In this document: positions 23,155 through 31,447 of the stretch, piece by piece
How positions within the stretch are numbered: position 1 is the first letter of the stretch
How the letters are laid out: each line of letters opens with the position of its first letter
DNA from: Rikenellaceae bacterium
GTDB taxonomy: Bacteria; Bacteroidota; Bacteroidia; Bacteroidales; UBA932
Length of the DNA stretch: 64,000 bases
NCBI GenBank assembly: GCA_003542575.1
Contig: DPKJ01000014.1
Location: forward strand, 362,566-426,565
Reading direction: 5' to 3'
The notes under the pieces: generated by a model
Seen by the model: the letters and a program-made list of their open reading frames with translations, nothing else
What the model was told of the DNA's origin: nothing
The model's database searches: none
Made by a program: the position numbers and the translations under genes

Positions 23155-24817
23155 GATATTAAAATTTAGACAGGTTTTTCTGATTGGTACTTTTATTGCC
23201 TTTTCAATTGTGACTCAGGCACAGAGTTTTCTGCACCCCGGAGTTACCTTTGATGTTACATTCCCTACAGGATCAAATGTTCTGGAGGTTAGCTTTGAAA
23301 ATAACCGTTTGGAGATTTCGGGCTTAAATGATTTTATTTCGCACAACAGAAACTCTATTCTGCGCGGTTCGTCCCACCTGGCAATAATTGCATATATGAG
23401 GCAGGACCAAAAAGAGAATCTTTATTCAGTCAACAGAGCCTCTATCTTGGGCAGCGTAGTAAGATCCTATCTAAAAACCAGACATGGTCTCAATAATGCG
23501 CAATTCACCTTTATAATACGCACTGAAGAATCTGTATCAAATTCAGTAAGGGTTGAATACAAGCCATATTCAGTAAAACCATACGAAAACCAGGAGATAT
23601 TCTACACTCTTAAGCCGACATATAAAGAGCTTATTTATGCAATGGCTAATTACAACGAAATACCATATGAGACTGATAAAAGACAAAAGTTGATGGAGGT
23701 ATTTCCTGAGGAGAATTACGCTTATGAAACAAAAGAAAGCGTCAGAGTTGAAGAGCTGCTTTCAAGAATAAGAGAATTGGAGAAAAAATTTTCACAAACA
23801 GCTAAGATAAACAGTCAATCTCAACAGGTAAATGAAAACTTCTCAAATGTAAATTTGCAACCCCAAATTGTGAATTCACAGCCAGAGAAAGTATACTCAC
23901 AACAGTCTGCAACAAACATACAGCTGGAGAGAGCCTACCCGCAGCAGACAACGGCAAACATACAGCCCGAGAGAGCCTTCTCCAGTCAAACGACAGCAAA
24001 TACGCAGTCAGAAAATGTTTATTCACAGACGCAACAAACAACCTCGCCGCAGGTAGCTTTAAACACTCTACCTGTAAATGTCAGTTCTCAACCCGATAAC
24101 GGCAACTCACAACAGCAAACCACAAACGCACAATATCAAACCGTAATCTCACATTCACAGGCGACAAACACACAATTACAAACGGCAAACTCACAGCCTC
24201 AAACGGCTAGTATACAGCCACAAGCGACTAATACACCGCCCGAAAAACAGATTTACAAGCCGATTGTAGCAATCAAAACCAATCTGTTGGGAATCGCAGG
24301 AGTATTACCTCCCGCCACAGTCACAGACCCTATCTTTAACATATCTATCGAGTTCTTCTATTCTAAAAGATTCTCCATTAGTGCTGAGGGTTTCAAAGCA
24401 CCAATTGTTGACAAAACAGACATTAACTCTCAGAAGTGGTATAAAGCTAGCGGAGCAGTCATTGAAAATAGGCTCTATATTGGCAGGAAAGAGAGTTTTA
24501 ATGGACTCTATGCCGGTCTGTACGGGATCTATGGAGATTTTGATATAATAGATTTAAGTGTAGATGATAAGGGTAAGACGGGAAGCTTTTTCGGAGGTGG
24601 TCTAAGCATAGGATACTCACTGCCACTTTACAGAGGTATTACACTTGAGGCAGGCTTAAGAGCCGGATACAGAAGCGATAAATATGATACATACATTGTT
24701 AACAATGGTAGTTTTTATGTCTCGGAATCACTAGAGAACAGTGAGTTTGGTCTTACAAGTTACAACTTAAGCATAAGCTACAGGTTTGGAGGGTATAAAC
24801 GATCCGGAATTAGATGA
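23144..24817 (+). CDS. DUF3575-type outer-membrane protein with Gln-rich linker
   Basis: A 557-residue exported protein: signal peptide (QVFLIGTFIAFSIVTQAQ), an N-terminal domain rich in beta strands (about 30-215) containing VNRASILGSVVRSYLKTRHG as in OmpA-like/DUF3868-type periplasmic domains, a low-complexity Ser/Thr/Asn/Gln linker (about 222-365) built of decayed repeats such as TTANIQPERA, and a C-terminal DUF3575-like beta-barrel (IVAIKTNLLGIAG to the end). DUF3575 proteins are regular members of Bacteroidales fimbrial loci and are thought to sit in the outer membrane. It overlaps the upstream pseudokinase gene by 11 bp and the downstream lipoprotein gene by 4 bp (ATGA). Confidence 0.8.
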   Translation: MQVKILKFRQVFLIGTFIAFSIVTQAQSFLHPGVTFDVTFPTGSNVLEVSFENNRLEISGLNDFISHNRNSILRGSSHLAIIAYMRQDQKENLYSVNRASILGSVVRSYLKTRHGLNNAQFTFIIRTEESVSNSVRVEYKPYSVKPYENQEIFYTLKPTYKELIYAMANYNEIPYETDKRQKLMEVFPEENYAYETKESVRVEELLSRIRELEKKFSQTAKINSQSQQVNENFSNVNLQPQIVNSQPEKVYSQQSATNIQLERAYPQQTTANIQPERAFSSQTTANTQSENVYSQTQQTTSPQVALNTLPVNVSSQPDNGNSQQQTTNAQYQTVISHSQATNTQLQTANSQPQTASIQPQATNTPPEKQIYKPIVAIKTNLLGIAGVLPPATVTDPIFNISIEFFYSKRFSISAEGFKAPIVDKTDINSQKWYKASGAVIENRLYIGRKESFNGLYAGLYGIYGDFDIIDLSVDDKGKTGSFFGGGLSIGYSLPLYRGITLEAGLRAGYRSDKYDTYIVNNGSFYVSESLENSEFGLTSYNLSISYRFGGYKRSGIR

Positions 24818-25671
24818 AGATAAACGTCTGCATATACATATTGTTGGGTGTTGCTCTCCTTTTCGGGTGTAGCAAGCGGGAGGTTTATGCCCCTTTGTGG
24901 AATAAATACACTGTAGAGGTTAAATACCAGACAATTGCAGACAGCTCTATGAGTAAGGGAGGGGAGATTTACACAACTTATGTCTACGCGGGAGATTCTC
25001 TTATTAGAACCAAAAGGTCGGTTAAACAAATTGACACTCTCAATATTGCAGTTGGGAAGTACAATTTTATTACAGTCAACCTGTCTGCTTCTGGCGTAAG
25101 ATTCGGGGAAATGCACAAATTCAGGGAGGCAAGTTTGCTCTTGAATACCCAAGGAGCAATGATGACAACGGCCAATCCTCTTAGAAATGTTTTTGCCTCA
25201 ACGGTAAAGGAGTATTTTGTAATGCCAAATGCTCCAAATGTCTTAAATATTAACCTTGTTAATCAAGTCAAAAACATAGAGTATCAATTAATTATCGAGG
25301 GCGCAAAAGATTCGCTGGAGAGATGCATAATTACACAGAACGGAGTCTCAAAAGGATTTTTATTTCACAACAATCAACTTATTTTCGACCCTGTTACCAA
25401 TCCATCAATCTCTGCAGAGGCAAGCCGTGTGAACAATTTCACCGGCTCATTCAGCCTTTTAGGGGTTGACCCCGAAAAGAAAGAGCTGGAAATTAAATTT
25501 ATCTATAACAATCAGAAGGTTCAGAACACAACATTGGAACTGAATCAACTGGAAGATGAGTACATATACTCAAAGAGATTGGTTATTTACATTGACATTT
25601 CCCGGGTAAATATGGAGCTTAATGCTTCGGTTAAGTCGTGGATTATTGTTGAAGATAAAATAAATATTTAG
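24814..25671 (+). CDS. DUF5119-like fimbrial-locus lipoprotein
   Basis: A 285-residue lipoprotein (lipobox LLFGCSK, Cys19). The N-terminal WNKYTVEVKYQ and the following beta-rich body, with a stretch AVGKYNFITVN and late KRLVIYIDISRV, resemble the DUF5119 / FimB-Mfa2-like lipoproteins that accompany fimbrillins and may anchor the pilus base. The order DUF3575, DUF5119, fimbrillins is typical of Bacteroides-group fimbrial operons. Exact role unproven. ATGA overlap with the preceding gene and a 10-bp gap to the next. Confidence 0.65.
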   Translation: MKINVCIYILLGVALLFGCSKREVYAPLWNKYTVEVKYQTIADSSMSKGGEIYTTYVYAGDSLIRTKRSVKQIDTLNIAVGKYNFITVNLSASGVRFGEMHKFREASLLLNTQGAMMTTANPLRNVFASTVKEYFVMPNAPNVLNINLVNQVKNIEYQLIIEGAKDSLERCIITQNGVSKGFLFHNNQLIFDPVTNPSISAEASRVNNFTGSFSLLGVDPEKKELEIKFIYNNQKVQNTTLELNQLEDEYIYSKRLVIYIDISRVNMELNASVKSWIIVEDKINI

Positions 25672-25681
25672 AGTTATAAAG

Positions 25682-26617
25682 ATGAAAAAGAGAGTTTTAA
25701 TAACGGTATTTGCAAGAGTTAGAACAGAGGTGCTTTTGTTGGCGGTGCTTTTATCTGTTGGGCTTCTGTCATCAGGCTGTACCAAAGCTCTTGAAGATGC
25801 TTTTAATATCTCAAAAGTAGAATTCGTTGTTCGTAAAGTTATTGACTCAGGAGTTCCTGATAATGTAAATAGCTATGAAAATGAGTTTTCAACCGGAATA
25901 TTTGTTCATGAAACAGGCACCATTCCTGTTAGCGGAATATGGGGTACACCGGTTGTTAAGAATATGTTTTTCAGAAATTCCGGGGGTGTATTAGATGGAG
26001 ACAAATTGTATTTTGACAAACAAAAAGAGTACGATATCTATTCATACGCACCATATACTGGAGACAATAAGATAAATGGAGAATCAATACAATTTGAACA
26101 CGAGGCAGATGTTATTTGGGCAAAAGCAAGATACTCCAACAGGACACAGGGAAGTGTAATTAATAAAATTCAACTTGATTATGAGCATCTAACTTCAAAG
26201 GTGAAGTTCATTTTTGAAGATAGCCGCGATCCCATGTTAAAAGATCTTCATGATTTCAACAGGAAAAGTTTTAGTATAAGTGGGTTCTGTAAAAAGTTCT
26301 ATTTAAATGTATACACCGGAAAACTTACCAGAGGACCTGTTGACCCATCTGTAATTATATCTGAAGAGAACAATCCTGTATGCTTTGCCCCAAAAAGCGG
26401 TGAGGCAGAGTATAACCTTGAAATTGAAATTCCTGCAACGTTTCCGCTGAATCTACCACCCGTAATAATACGAGAGAAATTTAACTACAACTTCAGACCA
26501 GGTTACTCCTACGTAATTACAATTAATGTAATGACCGCCGATATGTCTGTTAATAGCCACATAGTAAGCTGGGAATATAAAGTTGTAGAAGACCTTGAAA
26601 TAGAAACAAAATATTAA
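25682..26617 (+). CDS. fimbrillin-family lipoprotein 1
   Basis: A 311-residue lipoprotein (LLSSGCTK, Cys33) of the FimA/Mfa-like superfamily. Typical marks: FSTGIFVHETG in the first strand region, KEYDIYSYAPYTG (the YAYYPY-type motif), YEHLTSKVKFIFED (the MNHALA-equivalent) and a C-terminal PGYSYVITINV strand followed by WEYK. Type V pilus subunits are secreted as lipoproteins, cleaved by a trypsin-like protease at the cell surface, and polymerise by strand exchange. This one is the most diverged of the set and could be an anchor or adaptor subunit. Confidence 0.8.
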   Translation: MKKRVLITVFARVRTEVLLLAVLLSVGLLSSGCTKALEDAFNISKVEFVVRKVIDSGVPDNVNSYENEFSTGIFVHETGTIPVSGIWGTPVVKNMFFRNSGGVLDGDKLYFDKQKEYDIYSYAPYTGDNKINGESIQFEHEADVIWAKARYSNRTQGSVINKIQLDYEHLTSKVKFIFEDSRDPMLKDLHDFNRKSFSISGFCKKFYLNVYTGKLTRGPVDPSVIISEENNPVCFAPKSGEAEYNLEIEIPATFPLNLPPVIIREKFNYNFRPGYSYVITINVMTADMSVNSHIVSWEYKVVEDLEIETKY

Positions 26618-26621
26618 TATC

Positions 26622-27656
26622 ATGAAAAAAACATTAATTGCTTTATTGGCAGTAATAACACTTATCATCTCCTGTAGCAAGGTAACCTTGATGTCAGAGA
26701 ATGAATCACCTACAGATCACACATCAAAGGAGCCTGCTCTGCTCAGAGTAAAGACACCTCTTTTAATGCATTCAGATACCAAGTCAATTATTCAGGGGAG
26801 TACTTTTCCTATAGGATCAAAAATGGGAGTTCAATTGTTGAGACTGGATGACGATGCCGTTTATGCTCAATCAGGATTAGCCAACAATGAATATACCTTC
26901 ATAGGTGGTGGAGAATGGACCTCTACTTCAAGCTATATTCTCAGCTCAGCTAAGGCAAAGGTTTATGCCTATTATCCCTATACCTCACTAACCGATAACA
27001 ATCAGAAATTCTTCACGATTCCAATATCGGTAGATCAGCTTGTACAGGCCGAAGACTACATGTATGCAACTCCTGCTGTGACTGCCTTAGATGCTGTATC
27101 GAATACAAACAGTTCAATTACCCTAAACATGAACCACGCCCTTGCACAGGTATCAATTCTTGTTTATAAAGAGAATTATAACGGATTGGGTGAGTTGAGC
27201 GAATTTTCGATTGAAGATGTAGGGGTAACGAATCATGTTATTGTAAACAAAGATGTTGACAATGATTTAATGATGAATATTACAGATGGTACAATAACCG
27301 GTGGCACAAAGGGAAAGGTAACAAGAACCATCTCTCCTGCACCTGTTATTCTTCAGAACTCATCTGCCGATCCTGAGTTTCCATCATCTAACCTTGCCCT
27401 TCTTAAAACCCAGGTAAATACTTATGGTGTAACCACAATAATAGTACCCACCGGAGCAGTTCAACCGGGAGAACTTAAGTTCTCATTTGTGATAGACGGT
27501 AACACATACAGTATAAATAACGGATCACAGGTAACATTTGAAAAAGGAAAACAATATATATACAAAGTTAAACTTGCCGGAACCTCACTGACTGTCTCTT
27601 CTGTAACAATCGCAGAATGGGAGCCTGTTTCAGGAGAAGATATGGTTATTCAATAA
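26622..27656 (+). CDS. fimbrillin-family lipoprotein 2
   Basis: A 344-residue Mfa-like fimbrillin: lipobox LIISCSK (Cys19), GSTFPIGSKMGVQLL, the hallmark KVYAYYPYTS near residue 125, ITLNMNHALAQVSILVYK near 170, and the final GKQYIYKVKLAGTSLTVSSV followed by W-x-P. All marks of the Mfa_like_1 domain are present. Closely related to the next gene (shared MNHALAQVS/MKHALAQVS blocks), so the two arose by tandem duplication. Candidate major or accessory shaft subunit. Confidence 0.88.
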   Translation: MKKTLIALLAVITLIISCSKVTLMSENESPTDHTSKEPALLRVKTPLLMHSDTKSIIQGSTFPIGSKMGVQLLRLDDDAVYAQSGLANNEYTFIGGGEWTSTSSYILSSAKAKVYAYYPYTSLTDNNQKFFTIPISVDQLVQAEDYMYATPAVTALDAVSNTNSSITLNMNHALAQVSILVYKENYNGLGELSEFSIEDVGVTNHVIVNKDVDNDLMMNITDGTITGGTKGKVTRTISPAPVILQNSSADPEFPSSNLALLKTQVNTYGVTTIIVPTGAVQPGELKFSFVIDGNTYSINNGSQVTFEKGKQYIYKVKLAGTSLTVSSVTIAEWEPVSGEDMVIQ

Positions 27657-27666
27657 TCTTAATGCT

Positions 27667-28671
27667 ATGAAAAAGACAATTACAATCTCAATTCTTGCAC
27701 TTGCGTTACTTTCGGGATGTACAAAAAACAGATTTTTATCTACCGAAAAACTTGCGCCCATCTCGCTGACACCAAATTTTGCAGCACCAGCAACTAAAGC
27801 TCTGATTAGTGACGCTAATATTCAGGGTGAGACAATCAGTGTTCATGTGGCAAAGTCAAACGGTACAGAGAGTTATGCCGCTGAAGGGTCTAAGTACACC
27901 CTTGAATTTGGAGGTCTGAACTGGTCTCTCTCCAACATGTTGTACCTCTCTGCCGAAAACGCAAAGGTATACGCATACGCACCAACACCGGCAGATCCTG
28001 CCACTGTTGAGACTGATGAATACAGTTCACTTAAGAGAAGACTGGATATCCCTGCCACACAGCCCATGACAGATCAGGTTGACTTCCTGTGGTGCTATCA
28101 GGATAAAACCAACGATACTGACGGAATTAACATTAACAGCACCAATCCAAACGTTGCTCTTACCATGAAACATGCCCTGGCTCAGGTGTCATTTGTTATT
28201 TATGGCGAAAACTATAACGGAACCGGGGCAATAAATACAGTAAAGGTTAAAGACAACACAGCTTCTCCGGTACTAAAAAAGATGAAAGCTGCATTAAACG
28301 ATCTCTATATGAATGTTGCAGACGGTAGTATAACAGGAGGTGAAACCACTGCCGAAATATCAGCTACAGCAATTAACGGTACAATCTTAACAACTCAGCC
28401 AACTGCAGACATAGCCGAACTTAAATCAAAGGTAAACGGATATATCTTGCTGGTACCAGTATCAATAGCAGATAAAACCAAAGTTCAGTTTTCGTTCAAC
28501 ATCGATTCAAAAGACTACAATGTTGCTTTATCGGGAGCAGGAGGAGTAAACTGGGTTGCCGGACAACAGTACATATATACGGTTAAACTTTCAGGAACAC
28601 AGATGAGCATTATAAGCGTTACCGTTGCCCCATGGACATCTACTCACGAAGGTGAAGTTGTAATTAATTAA
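27667..28671 (+). CDS. fimbrillin-family lipoprotein 3
   Basis: A 334-residue Mfa-like fimbrillin: LLSGCTKN lipobox (Cys18), GETISVHVAKSNG, AKVYAYAPTPADP, LTMKHALAQVSFVIYGENYNG, and a terminal GQQYIYTVKLSGTQMSIISV strand. A tandem paralogue of the preceding gene; 10-bp gap. As in other fimbrillins there is an Arg/Lys-containing loop between the signal and the first core strand where proteolytic maturation could occur, but the site cannot be assigned by eye. Confidence 0.88.
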   Translation: MKKTITISILALALLSGCTKNRFLSTEKLAPISLTPNFAAPATKALISDANIQGETISVHVAKSNGTESYAAEGSKYTLEFGGLNWSLSNMLYLSAENAKVYAYAPTPADPATVETDEYSSLKRRLDIPATQPMTDQVDFLWCYQDKTNDTDGININSTNPNVALTMKHALAQVSFVIYGENYNGTGAINTVKVKDNTASPVLKKMKAALNDLYMNVADGSITGGETTAEISATAINGTILTTQPTADIAELKSKVNGYILLVPVSIADKTKVQFSFNIDSKDYNVALSGAGGVNWVAGQQYIYTVKLSGTQMSIISVTVAPWTSTHEGEVVIN

Positions 28672-28702
28672 ATAAGAAATCTAACCGATTATAAAGGTTC
28701 TG

Positions 28703-30346
28703 ATGGTGAGATATTGCCTTAACATATTTGCAATTACTGTGCTTCTTGTATTAACCTCTTGCTCAAAAGAGAAGAGTCTTATCAAGGAGATGTCGGTATT
28801 GCAAATATCTCCGGCAATAGGTGAGATAACCAAATCTCTTGTAGATGACTCCAATATCTCCACAAAAGAGATAGGAATTCAGATAACAAACCAATTGGGA
28901 ACTCAGCTTTATGATGGGAATGGACTATATGAACACCTAAGGCTTATTAAGCCGGCCGGCTCATGGCTTGTTGATAATGGTGCAGGGGACACAAAAGAGG
29001 TTATTATTAAAGGAGATAACGCCAAAATATATGCTTATTATCCCTTCACCTCCAATCCTACGAATTTTACCGGTACAGGCGAAACATCTGTTCTAATGGT
29101 AAATATTCCAAGAGAGCACAAAAGGGACTCTATCCCGGATTACCTCTGGTGCGCACAGGACAGAACGCTGCCTTCAGGAGGAGCTGAAATAAATGTCAGC
29201 AGCGCTACTGTTCAGCTAAAGATGAATCACTCGCTATCTCTAATTGCATTCGTCTTTTACAAATCGGGTTACGAAAACCCCGGGAACATCTCTCGCATGG
29301 AGATGAAAAGCGTTGCGGGAAATAATTTTTTTCGAGCGAACAAAGAGGGGATTAACGACTTGAGGATGAAGCTTTCAAATGGTGAATTGGTTGGTGGAAC
29401 AATGGTTTCGAGTTTGATTGTCTCTGATATTGATGCTAACATAACTTTGACAACAGATCCAGGAACCACCCCATCGACACTTTTCCCACTGAGAAATTTC
29501 CATATGCTTCTTGCTCCCGCCTCAATTGCAAACAGAGATGATATAGAATTTGAGTTTGAAATTGACGGAAGCACCTACACAGCAAAATTTCCCGGCGCAG
29601 GGCCCCTTAATATGATAGCCGGAAATCTCTATATTTTAACTGTTAAACTCAGCCCCAAAGCACTAAATATAACCGGCGTAGCATCCTGGAATATGGTGGA
29701 TTACGAGGTGAGCAGCGGCTATGATGACTTATGGTACGGAATGCAACCCGTACAAATTGGCAGCCTTCTCTGGGCACCTGTGAATGCCGGTTATGAACCA
29801 TCTCGTCCATACGGACTTTTATATCAGTGGCACAGAAAATATGGTCAGGATTATGACGTGATGCCATCATTTGTAGAAGGACCTACAAATCTGGCAAATG
29901 CAAATAACATATTAAAGCAGAACGTTTTCTACTATAACACGAACATTGATTCAAAGTATGATTGTATTTGGCCTCAGCTTTCATCATGGGATATGACCGA
30001 TACTTATAATCCGTGCCCCCAAGGCTGGCGAGTTCCAACAGCTGAGGAGTTTCAAAATTTGATTAGTTATGGATATACATATTCAGCTAATGGTCTTGAT
30101 AACCTTCCTGGATTTTGGATTGGAGGAAATCATAATACGAATTTATCAGGAAGTCTCTTCTTCCCTCTGGCAGGATTTAGACGAAATGATTCATCGAATA
30201 CTATGAGAGAAAGTGTAGGGGATTATTGGTCTAGTAGTGTTTTAAATGAGAATGCAAAAGTTTTGTATATGAACGTAACAAGCCCTTCAATGAATGTTAT
30301 GAAAAGAGCCTCTGGGGCTAGTGTTCGCTGTGTTAAAGCTTTATAG
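28703..30346 (+). CDS. fimbrillin with C-terminal FISUMP domain
   Basis: A 547-residue lipoprotein (VLTSCSK, Cys18). Residues about 20-335 are fimbrillin-like (NAKIYAYYPFTSNP, VQLKMNHSLSLIAFVFYKSG, GNLYILTVKLSPKALNI). Residues about 350-547 are a FISUMP (Fib_succ_major) domain: IGSLLWAPVNAG, GLLYQWHRKYGQ, CPQGWRVPTAEEF, a GG-N-H loop, YWSSS, and the closing GASVRCVKAL. FISUMP domains are found at the tip or on adhesive surface proteins of Bacteroidota, so this is a good candidate for a tip adhesin. It starts 31 bp after the previous gene, in the same operon. Confidence 0.88.
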   Translation: MVRYCLNIFAITVLLVLTSCSKEKSLIKEMSVLQISPAIGEITKSLVDDSNISTKEIGIQITNQLGTQLYDGNGLYEHLRLIKPAGSWLVDNGAGDTKEVIIKGDNAKIYAYYPFTSNPTNFTGTGETSVLMVNIPREHKRDSIPDYLWCAQDRTLPSGGAEINVSSATVQLKMNHSLSLIAFVFYKSGYENPGNISRMEMKSVAGNNFFRANKEGINDLRMKLSNGELVGGTMVSSLIVSDIDANITLTTDPGTTPSTLFPLRNFHMLLAPASIANRDDIEFEFEIDGSTYTAKFPGAGPLNMIAGNLYILTVKLSPKALNITGVASWNMVDYEVSSGYDDLWYGMQPVQIGSLLWAPVNAGYEPSRPYGLLYQWHRKYGQDYDVMPSFVEGPTNLANANNILKQNVFYYNTNIDSKYDCIWPQLSSWDMTDTYNPCPQGWRVPTAEEFQNLISYGYTYSANGLDNLPGFWIGGNHNTNLSGSLFFPLAGFRRNDSSNTMRESVGDYWSSSVLNENAKVLYMNVTSPSMNVMKRASGASVRCVKAL

Positions 30347-30351
30347 TAAAA

Positions 30352-31425
30352 ATGAGAAACGGACTGTATATATCTGTATTAATAATTATTCTGTTATCAG
30401 GATGTAAAAAAGAGAACTTGATTGATGGCAATCCTAAAGCTGTCAATACTAATTTCACTCTTGTTCCAGCCGAATTCGGCTCAATAACTACCAGGGCAGG
30501 TGTGGCTGTTGATGAAAATAATGTAATTAACCTTTGGATTTTGCAGTTTGACGGCACGACAGACGCCTCAATACTTGTAAGAAGCGAGTATAAGGCTTCG
30601 ATAGGGAATCTGGCAGAATTGCAAATTGTTTTGAATCAAGGAGTAAATCACAGAGTGCTCTTCATTGCAAACACATTTGATTCTGCACTATTTAATGAGG
30701 CAAATGCACCGCTTAACACCTTTACATATTTACAATTCAAACAGAAAACATTCTCGCTGTCAGACGAATCAGGGATGTTCACCGGAGGGGCTACAAAATA
30801 TCTAAAGATGTACGGTATCTATGAAGGGGTTGTGCCTAACAAAAACTCCTCAGTTATACTGTATAGAATAGGTGCAAGGGTGAATTTAACATATACTTCT
30901 GAGGATGTAAGCAGCGTGCCCGACGGAACCCGCTTCAGAATCACCTCTGTTCAGTTAAAAAATATACCATCCACATCTTCATTTATTTCAAATCCAACGA
31001 ATTCAGTTGTTTTTACTCCTCCGTCAGTTATTGATTACCCGATAACAACGGGTTCTCAAACCGGATCTTCCGGACAAGCATACTCAATTGGTGATTATAG
31101 CGGCAATGTAAGCTACTATTTACCGGAAAATATAAGAGGAATTAACTCTTCTGTCGGCTCCCAGCATCAGAAACCCGTATTCGCTCCTGAAAAATCCACA
31201 TGGCTTGAGATTAACGGAGAGGGAGTAAGCAGTGACGGTCGGGTTAATGAGTTTGTGGTATTTAAACTCTACCTGGGAAATAATCTTACCACAAATTATA
31301 ATATAAATACTAACACTCAGTATAACATCTCACTAAAATTCAAGGGAGTAAGCCTTACAGATGCTAGGCTTGAGGTTGTAAGAATATCAGATATTGAAAT
31401 TGTTCAAGAAGAGGAGTGGATATAA
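30352..31425 (+). CDS. fimbrial lipoprotein, FimB/DUF4906-like
   Basis: A 357-residue lipoprotein (LLSGCKKE, Cys16). After a TTRAG stretch comes NVINLWILQFDG, a pattern typical of the DUF4906/Mfa2-like fimbrial proteins rather than the classic shaft fimbrillin; then VNHRVLFIANT, KYLKMYGIYEG, and SVILYRIGARVNLTYTS. The closing strand is NTQYNISLKFKGVSLTDARL. Probably an accessory or anchoring pilus subunit. It sits between the two FISUMP-bearing fimbrillins, 5 bp after the first. Confidence 0.7.
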   Translation: MRNGLYISVLIIILLSGCKKENLIDGNPKAVNTNFTLVPAEFGSITTRAGVAVDENNVINLWILQFDGTTDASILVRSEYKASIGNLAELQIVLNQGVNHRVLFIANTFDSALFNEANAPLNTFTYLQFKQKTFSLSDESGMFTGGATKYLKMYGIYEGVVPNKNSSVILYRIGARVNLTYTSEDVSSVPDGTRFRITSVQLKNIPSTSSFISNPTNSVVFTPPSVIDYPITTGSQTGSSGQAYSIGDYSGNVSYYLPENIRGINSSVGSQHQKPVFAPEKSTWLEINGEGVSSDGRVNEFVVFKLYLGNNLTTNYNINTNTQYNISLKFKGVSLTDARLEVVRISDIEIVQEEEWI

Positions 31426-31447
31426 GTGTTAGATAATAAGGCAGATA

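Noticed and set aside
23810..24240. CRISPR-like or tandem-repeat DNA array
   Set aside because: The repeats are coding, irregular in length and kept in frame as a Gln/Asn/Ser-rich linker.
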